Shown here in pieces: positions 52,287 through 56,398 of a stretch of 56,398 nt of DNA (positions are counted from its first letter, which is position 1; each line of letters begins with the position of its first letter). The notes beneath the pieces are model-generated. The model had not been told where the DNA came from and did not search any database. It saw only the letters and a program-made list of their open reading frames with translations. Origin of the DNA: Aporhodopirellula sallentina SM41 (GTDB taxonomy: Bacteria; Planctomycetota; Planctomycetia; Pirellulales; Pirellulaceae); assembly GCF_000346505.1 (NCBI RefSeq), contig NZ_ANOH01000115.1:1-56398 (forward strand), given 5' to 3'. Position numbers and translations under genes: made by a program.

Positions 52287-53165
52287 ATGTCACACGATCG
52301 TATTTCTCACGATAGCAGTCCGCCAAATCTCGCGACATTGGTGCGGCCCGGATCCGGAAACGCAAAACGTCAATTGACCGTCGCGTTTGTCTCCGATTTG
52401 CATCTGCTCAGTTCGCGAAGCAATTATGGCGAACACCATCGGGTGGTACGCAAGGCGGTCGAATCGGCGGACGTGTGCGTTTGGGGCGGCGACTTGTTCG
52501 ACTTTTGTTGGTCGTGCGAAGGGGACGGGCCCACCTCTCGCCGGATCGCGGTGGACTGGTTGGAGGCGTGGCGGGAGGAGTTCCCCGAAAAGAGCTTTGT
52601 CTATTTGACCGGCAATCACGACGCTCAGCCCGAATTTCAGACTGCACTCGCTCAGTGGGCCGCGCCGTATCAGCCATCGACGCGGCAGCAGAACTCGGCG
52701 TCTCAGCCGATTTGGAATCACGAGTTGCCCTTGCAGCCTGGGGGCGTGCATGTGGGGCTCGACGCTATTCGTGTGGGCAATTGCCTCATGGTTCACGGCG
52801 ACGTGATCGAAGGCGGCGGCAGCCACGCGGGATTGGGCCGATATCGGTCGCGATGGCACCATGAACGCACTGATATTCACGAGCCCCCCGCGATCCGAAA
52901 TCACCTCTACAACGCGGCCGTGTCGGCGAGACTGCATTTAGCGACCGCGGGCGCCGTTCACCGCCGGAAACGGGTCTGCATGCGGTTGCTCCGGTGGGTC
53001 CGGGAACAACCCGAATGGCTCGGCCATGGGATCGAGCAGATCGTGTTCGGGCACACTCACCGGCGACTCCGCGGGGTGCGTATTGCGGGCTACGAGTTCT
53101 ATAACGCGGGCGCAGCGGTGAAGCATGTGCCGTTCGAGCCCGTTGTGCTCGATTTGTCCCTATAA
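52287..53165 (+). CDS. LpxH-like metallophosphoesterase
   Basis: A 292-residue calcineurin-fold phosphoesterase. The metal ligand motifs are in order: VAFVSDLHLLS (DxH), VWGGDLFDF (GD), VYLTGNHDAQP (GNHD), CLMVHGDVIEGG (GD) and FGHTHRRLRG (GHTH). LpxH cuts UDP-2,3-diacylglucosamine in lipid A synthesis, and this protein resembles that branch in length and loop spacing, but the substrate is not shown. ATG 52287 is preceded by AAAGGCGAG. It is divergent from the PQQ-propeller gene (129 bases between starts). Confidence 0.75.
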   Translation: MSHDRISHDSSPPNLATLVRPGSGNAKRQLTVAFVSDLHLLSSRSNYGEHHRVVRKAVESADVCVWGGDLFDFCWSCEGDGPTSRRIAVDWLEAWREEFPEKSFVYLTGNHDAQPEFQTALAQWAAPYQPSTRQQNSASQPIWNHELPLQPGGVHVGLDAIRVGNCLMVHGDVIEGGGSHAGLGRYRSRWHHERTDIHEPPAIRNHLYNAAVSARLHLATAGAVHRRKRVCMRLLRWVREQPEWLGHGIEQIVFGHTHRRLRGVRIAGYEFYNAGAAVKHVPFEPVVLDLSL

Positions 53166-53220
53166 ATCGTTGATTTTGGTTCACAAAGACGCCAGGCCAT
53201 GCGGTTCTGCACATAGAATA

Positions 53221-53236
53221 TTCATAGAACCTTCAT
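53221..53236 (+). promoter_or_regulatory. Possible regulator box upstream of the response regulator gene
   Basis: TTCAT occurs twice with 11-base spacing (TTCATAGAACCTTCAT), about 110 bases upstream of the ATG of the OmpR/PhoB-type gene. The 11-base direct-repeat spacing is that of a Pho-box type operator, but the sequence is short and does not match a known consensus exactly. Autoregulation is only suggested. Confidence 0.25.
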
Positions 53237-53344
53237 TGCTTTCGCCCTCCCCAGGGCGCTGCGTAAATGGGGTTGATGGATCAAAATGTTGGCGTCCGCA
53301 GGAGGCCGTTTTTAACCCGCCATTCCCCACCACAATCGCGCCGC

Positions 53345-54082
53345 ATGTCCAAAACGAAAGTCCTCGTCGTCGAAGATTATCTGCCGCTCGTCGAGACGCT
53401 TGAGTATCAACTCAAGCGGGCAGGTTACGAAGTCTTCCGAGCCACAGACGGCCGCGAAGCACTCAAACAAGCCAAACTGCAGTTGCCTGATTTGATCGTC
53501 CTCGATGTCGATCTGCCGATCCTCAGTGGAGTCGAGGTGTGCAAGCAGTTGCGGGCCAATCCGGCGACTCAGTCGTGCCTGATCATGATGCTCAGCGCAC
53601 TCGGTGAGGAATCGGACCAAGTGGTCGGATTCGCAATGGGAGCAGACGATTACGTTCTCAAGCCGGTCGAAAGCTACAAGGTTCTGCTGCAGAAGATCAA
53701 AGCTCTCCTGCGACGTCGCGAACCTACCGTGGACGATGCCGAATCGGTGACCCAGTCGGGAGTCACCGTCGATCGCCGACGCTTCGTGGCCACCATCGAT
53801 GGCGAGGTCCTCAAACTCACCAAGAGCGAATTCCGGCTGCTCGAAACGTTGATCCGCCAACCCGGACGTGCCTTCGATCGGAACGAACTCGTCGAAGCCG
53901 CTCTCGGTGAAGACACCTTGGTGCTCGAGCGAACGATCGACGTTCACATCCGTGCGTTGCGGAAGAAAATGAACGATTCGGCAGACTTGATCGAAACCGT
54001 TCGTGGCATCGGATACCGCTTCCGCGAGCACGAATCGAGTGCTCACGAAGACGAAGAAGTCGCAGTCGCCGAAGAAGCCTAG
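53345..54082 (+). CDS. OmpR/PhoB-family response regulator
   Basis: A 245-residue two-domain regulator. The receiver domain has acidic residues Glu10 and Asp11, phosphorylation site Asp54 (LIVLDVDLPILSG), Thr/Ser near LMMLSAL and Lys in DYVLKPVESY. The C-terminal winged helix has KSEFRLLETLIRQPGRAFDR and TIDVHIRALRKKM followed by RGIGYRF, typical of OmpR/PhoB. The acidic tail (about 20 residues) is unusual. No histidine kinase gene is adjacent, so the cognate sensor is elsewhere. ATG 53345 is the family start. Confidence 0.9.
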   Translation: MSKTKVLVVEDYLPLVETLEYQLKRAGYEVFRATDGREALKQAKLQLPDLIVLDVDLPILSGVEVCKQLRANPATQSCLIMMLSALGEESDQVVGFAMGADDYVLKPVESYKVLLQKIKALLRRREPTVDDAESVTQSGVTVDRRRFVATIDGEVLKLTKSEFRLLETLIRQPGRAFDRNELVEAALGEDTLVLERTIDVHIRALRKKMNDSADLIETVRGIGYRFREHESSAHEDEEVAVAEEA

Positions 54083-54116
54083 CGCTTCGGCTATTTTCGA
54101 CTTAAGGGTTCAAACC

Positions 54117-54237
54117 GTAGCGAAAGTCGCCAAGACTTTCGGTGATATCCAAGGGGGGCGCAACAATGCCTTGCCTACCATCCCGGCGGTGCTCGCTTTG
54201 CTCTACCGCCGGCTAATAGCTAAAACGCCTTCGGCGT
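54117..54237. repeat. Mosaic of R2 half-element and two hairpins
   Basis: From 54117 to 54146 the 30 bases match the left arm of R2 at 14063 exactly. A hairpin with 8-base perfect arms follows (CCGGCGGT 54183-54190, ACCGCCGG 54205-54212), then ACGCC-ttc-GGCGT (54225-54237). All lie between the converging regulator and cyclase genes and could end either transcript. Confidence 0.75.
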
Positions 54238-54339
54238 GAAGAAATTTGTGGGTAATCAACAGCCTTGCGTTATCCACTACGGTTCTAACCGGAAAATCAA
54301 ACTGCGGCGGAACAAGTAAGCACACCACCTCGGCTTGTA

Positions 54340-56398
54340 CTACTTCGGGAACTCCAACACTCCGTCCCATCCCGCCGGTGCGACTCGGTGGTGGTGAAGG
54401 ATTCGCTGCAGCAACACGTCCTTGGGACGATCCCATGCGGGCAGTTCGTGCAACTGTTGATAGGCGTCGTCCCAGCGTCCTTCGGCAAACGCGACAAACG
54501 CCTGCTGTGACAACTCAAGTTGCGTCTGAGTCAGTTGCGGTTGGTTTTCCATCGGGACGATCAATTGGTAAATCTCGATCGGAGTTTGCGTTCCGGCGGC
54601 ACGCACCCGACCGAGCGTTCGCAAATGAAAACCGTCTCCGGTGATGGCAGGCGTTGCACCGGAGTGTGTTGGGGAGAGTGCTGCGGTCGCGACCGAATCA
54701 TCCTCCGCCGAATCGGTGCCGATCGTGGAGTTGCTGACAACGAGATGTTTGGCAGTCACCTCGTCGACGAGTATCTCGACCCCGAACACTTTGGTGAGTC
54801 CTTCTAGCCGGCTCGCTAGATTCACTACCGGACCGAACGCGGTCACTTTGACTTGGTCGACCGTACCGATCCGGCCGGCGACCGCTTTGCCCGAAGCGAT
54901 CCCGATGCCGCAACGGAAATCGGAGGCTCCCTTTGTGTAATCGCGACGAATGTCTGCCGCCGCACGTGCGGCCGCCGAACTCGCCGCCACCATCGGGTCG
55001 GTCCCGTGAGGCAGCGGCAATGGCCATCCCCAAAATCCCATGGCGGCGTCACCGTGAAAGTCTCCGATCACCCCTTCGGTGTCCAGGATATGTTTGGTCA
55101 TCACGCCGAGGGCCGCGCTGACTTGTTCGAGCAGTACGAGAAGTTGATCGCTGTGCATTTCCGACGTTCGTGAAAAACCACGCAGGTCGCAAAACATCAC
55201 CGACAGTTCACACTCACGCGGCTGCAGCCAATTCTCCGAATCGGTGCCCGCGATCGCGTCGAGAACCACGGGGGCGAAGAACCGCCGCATCGCCGCATGC
55301 CGTTGTTGAAACTGATTCGCCTGACGCATGCCTGAAACGAGCGAACCGACGACCTCGGCAAACTTCACATCGTCGCTGAGTCGGTCGACCAAGGTGCGCG
55401 AGTCATTCGCCGCTTCGCCCACCAACCCCGTCCGGCTGCCCGTCACATAGAGCACCCACCCACGACACGCTTCGCTTCGCAGTGGCACGCAGAACGCCCA
55501 GTCGACGTTTTCGGTCGCGGTGTAATCGGATGCGGGCAAGGACGTTCCTCGCAAAGGAGAGGTCTCCCACAGATGCAAAACGCTTTCACGACGATGCAGC
55601 GTCGCGGTGACCAGTTTCGTGCTCACGTCGTGCGATGTCGAGTCGTTGTTGCGAACGTCGTAGTGCAGAATCTGCATCTGCGGCGCGGTGTCCCCTGAAT
55701 CGGAGTTAGCCAAATCGGAGCTGGCTGTCGTTGTTTCAGGCTGGTCCGCCCGGACGATCGCCACCGCAGAGGATGCCGGGGTCGCGCGGAGTAAAACGTC
55801 CGTCACTCGCGCAAACAGTTCTTCGTCGCTGATGCTTCCGGCGACCAAGTCCGGGAGCCTCGCGAGCAATTCGATTCTCGCTTGAGTGTCGTGAAAGTTT
55901 CGCTGCCTCAATGCCGATTCGGCGAACGCCATTTCGGTGACTTCGAACGACTGCGGCGACGCAATGTAGTCCGGTGTCAGATCCGCATCGCTGCCCGCGT
56001 TGTCACGTTGCGAAGACGCGAGTCCACGGCGGATCGAGGGCGTTGACTCCACCGACGGTTGGGGCGGCGGTTCCGGATCGGACGTGAATCCCGGACGCCG
56101 CGCGAGAGTGAAGGTGGTTTGTCCAATGACGAAGTGCTCGCCCGGGACCAACACAAATTGTTCGCGTGGTTTGCCGCGGTAAAAAATCGGATTGCGTGCC
56201 CGTGGGTCTTTCGTGACACGCAACCGGTCGTTGCTCAACCGAGTGAGCACGGCATGATGGCGAGAGATGGAGGAGTCCCATGGCACGGCCCAAGGGATCG
56301 CGACGACGTGCCGTTTCTGGCGTTGGCCTGATTCAGCGACCGCACCGCTGCTCGCATCGGCATAGGCGGATGCCGGGCCGGCTGGTGACGATGACGCC
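54340..56398 (-). CDS. FHA-GAF-adenylate/guanylate cyclase, 5' part outside window
   Basis: The coding frame is open from the stop at 54340 to the right edge, so the true start is beyond it. The visible protein begins with FHA features (VPWDSSISRHHAVLTRL, then GEHFVIGQTTFTLARRP), and a conserved lead (RHVVAIPWAVPWD) continues upstream of the GTG at 56286. A GAF-like domain lies in the middle, and then a class III cyclase domain with metal Asp in LSVMFCDLRGF, GDFHGDAAMGFWGWPL and RCGIGIASGKAVAGRIG; VKVTAFGPVVNLASRLEG completes it. The C-terminal 80 residues are helical. It probably makes cAMP in response to phospho-protein binding, perhaps linked to Ser/Thr kinases. Confidence 0.88.
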   Translation of the reverse strand, partial: ASSSPAGPASAYADASSGAVAESGQRQKRHVVAIPWAVPWDSSISRHHAVLTRLSNDRLRVTKDPRARNPIFYRGKPREQFVLVPGEHFVIGQTTFTLARRPGFTSDPEPPPQPSVESTPSIRRGLASSQRDNAGSDADLTPDYIASPQSFEVTEMAFAESALRQRNFHDTQARIELLARLPDLVAGSISDEELFARVTDVLLRATPASSAVAIVRADQPETTTASSDLANSDSGDTAPQMQILHYDVRNNDSTSHDVSTKLVTATLHRRESVLHLWETSPLRGTSLPASDYTATENVDWAFCVPLRSEACRGWVLYVTGSRTGLVGEAANDSRTLVDRLSDDVKFAEVVGSLVSGMRQANQFQQRHAAMRRFFAPVVLDAIAGTDSENWLQPRECELSVMFCDLRGFSRTSEMHSDQLLVLLEQVSAALGVMTKHILDTEGVIGDFHGDAAMGFWGWPLPLPHGTDPMVAASSAAARAAADIRRDYTKGASDFRCGIGIASGKAVAGRIGTVDQVKVTAFGPVVNLASRLEGLTKVFGVEILVDEVTAKHLVVSNSTIGTDSAEDDSVATAALSPTHSGATPAITGDGFHLRTLGRVRAAGTQTPIEIYQLIVPMENQPQLTQTQLELSQQAFVAFAEGRWDDAYQQLHELPAWDRPKDVLLQRILHHHRVAPAGWDGVLEFPK

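Noticed and set aside
1-56398. tRNA, rRNA, tmRNA, RNase P RNA, CRISPR array, prophage or IS transposase
   Set aside because: No recognisable T-loop context, RNA core motifs, spaced direct repeats or transposase motifs were found by eye; small RNAs could still be missed.

Overview
The window looks like a chromosome segment of a marine planctomycete of the Rhodopirellula/Pirellula type. This is inferred from the gene families, not from a search. The signs are a planctomycete-style Ser/Thr kinase with its N-terminal helical domain, YMGG-like and EF-hand secreted proteins, an HNH protein, flagellar rod genes as expected for swarmer cells, a MoxR/DUF58/VWA cluster, little Shine-Dalgarno signal, and many short palindromic repeats between genes. 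No rRNA, tRNA, CRISPR array, prophage or complete insertion sequence was recognised.

Layout: (1) 1-9.4 kb: 5' part of an HNH endonuclease gene (minus), a DUF456 membrane protein, smc, then a tight glpQ-glpK-glpD operon that takes glycerophosphodiesters to dihydroxyacetone phosphate. (2) 9.5-14 kb: two secreted or membrane proteins on minus (low-complexity; glycine zipper) and a YqiJ-like membrane protein on plus. (3) 14.1-17.1 kb: minus-strand ribH-thiL-gcvH-like operon and an SDR protein without the catalytic Tyr. (4) 17.4-20 kb: a small basic protein, a CREST/ceramidase-like membrane hydrolase and a type II NADH dehydrogenase. (5) 20.2-23.9 kb: minus-strand flagellar operon of a degenerate HATPase gene, flgB, flgC, fliE and fliF. 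(6) 24-26.6 kb: a signal-peptidase-I-like protein with a Cys-pair insert and a membrane C39 peptidase. (7) 27-32.5 kb: trpA, a Wza-type export protein, a large lipoprotein, and a tandem PilZ protein. (8) 32.6-38.2 kb: EF-hand secreted protein, thrS with an insertion, a small unknown protein, and an exported cyclophilin. (9) 38.4-46.4 kb: moxR-DUF58-membrane protein-VWA-VWA/TPR operon in which every junction is a 4-base overlap, with an apparent frameshift in the second VWA gene, facing a second, membrane-bound DUF58 gene. (10) 46.7-56.4 kb: truA, Ser/Thr kinase, a BshB1-like PIG-L deacetylase, a PQQ-propeller protein, an LpxH-like phosphoesterase, an OmpR/PhoB-type regulator, and an FHA-GAF-adenylate cyclase gene that runs off the right edge.

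The most unusual signal is between genes. Four copies of a ~100-bp element (R1) with imperfect terminal inverted repeats and a hairpin core each lie between converging genes, and in three of them the terminal repeat contains the stop codon of the minus-strand gene. Eight of the nine convergent junctions carry some repeat: R1, twin hairpins R2, a long inverted repeat R3, or 14-bp tandem arrays. They may form a set of mobile or domesticated bidirectional terminators. The other leading observations are the frameshift in the VWA/TPR gene, a perfect 9x8-bp microsatellite upstream of the second DUF58 gene, an intrinsic terminator whose T-run touches a start codon, and several conserved folds that have lost key residues.
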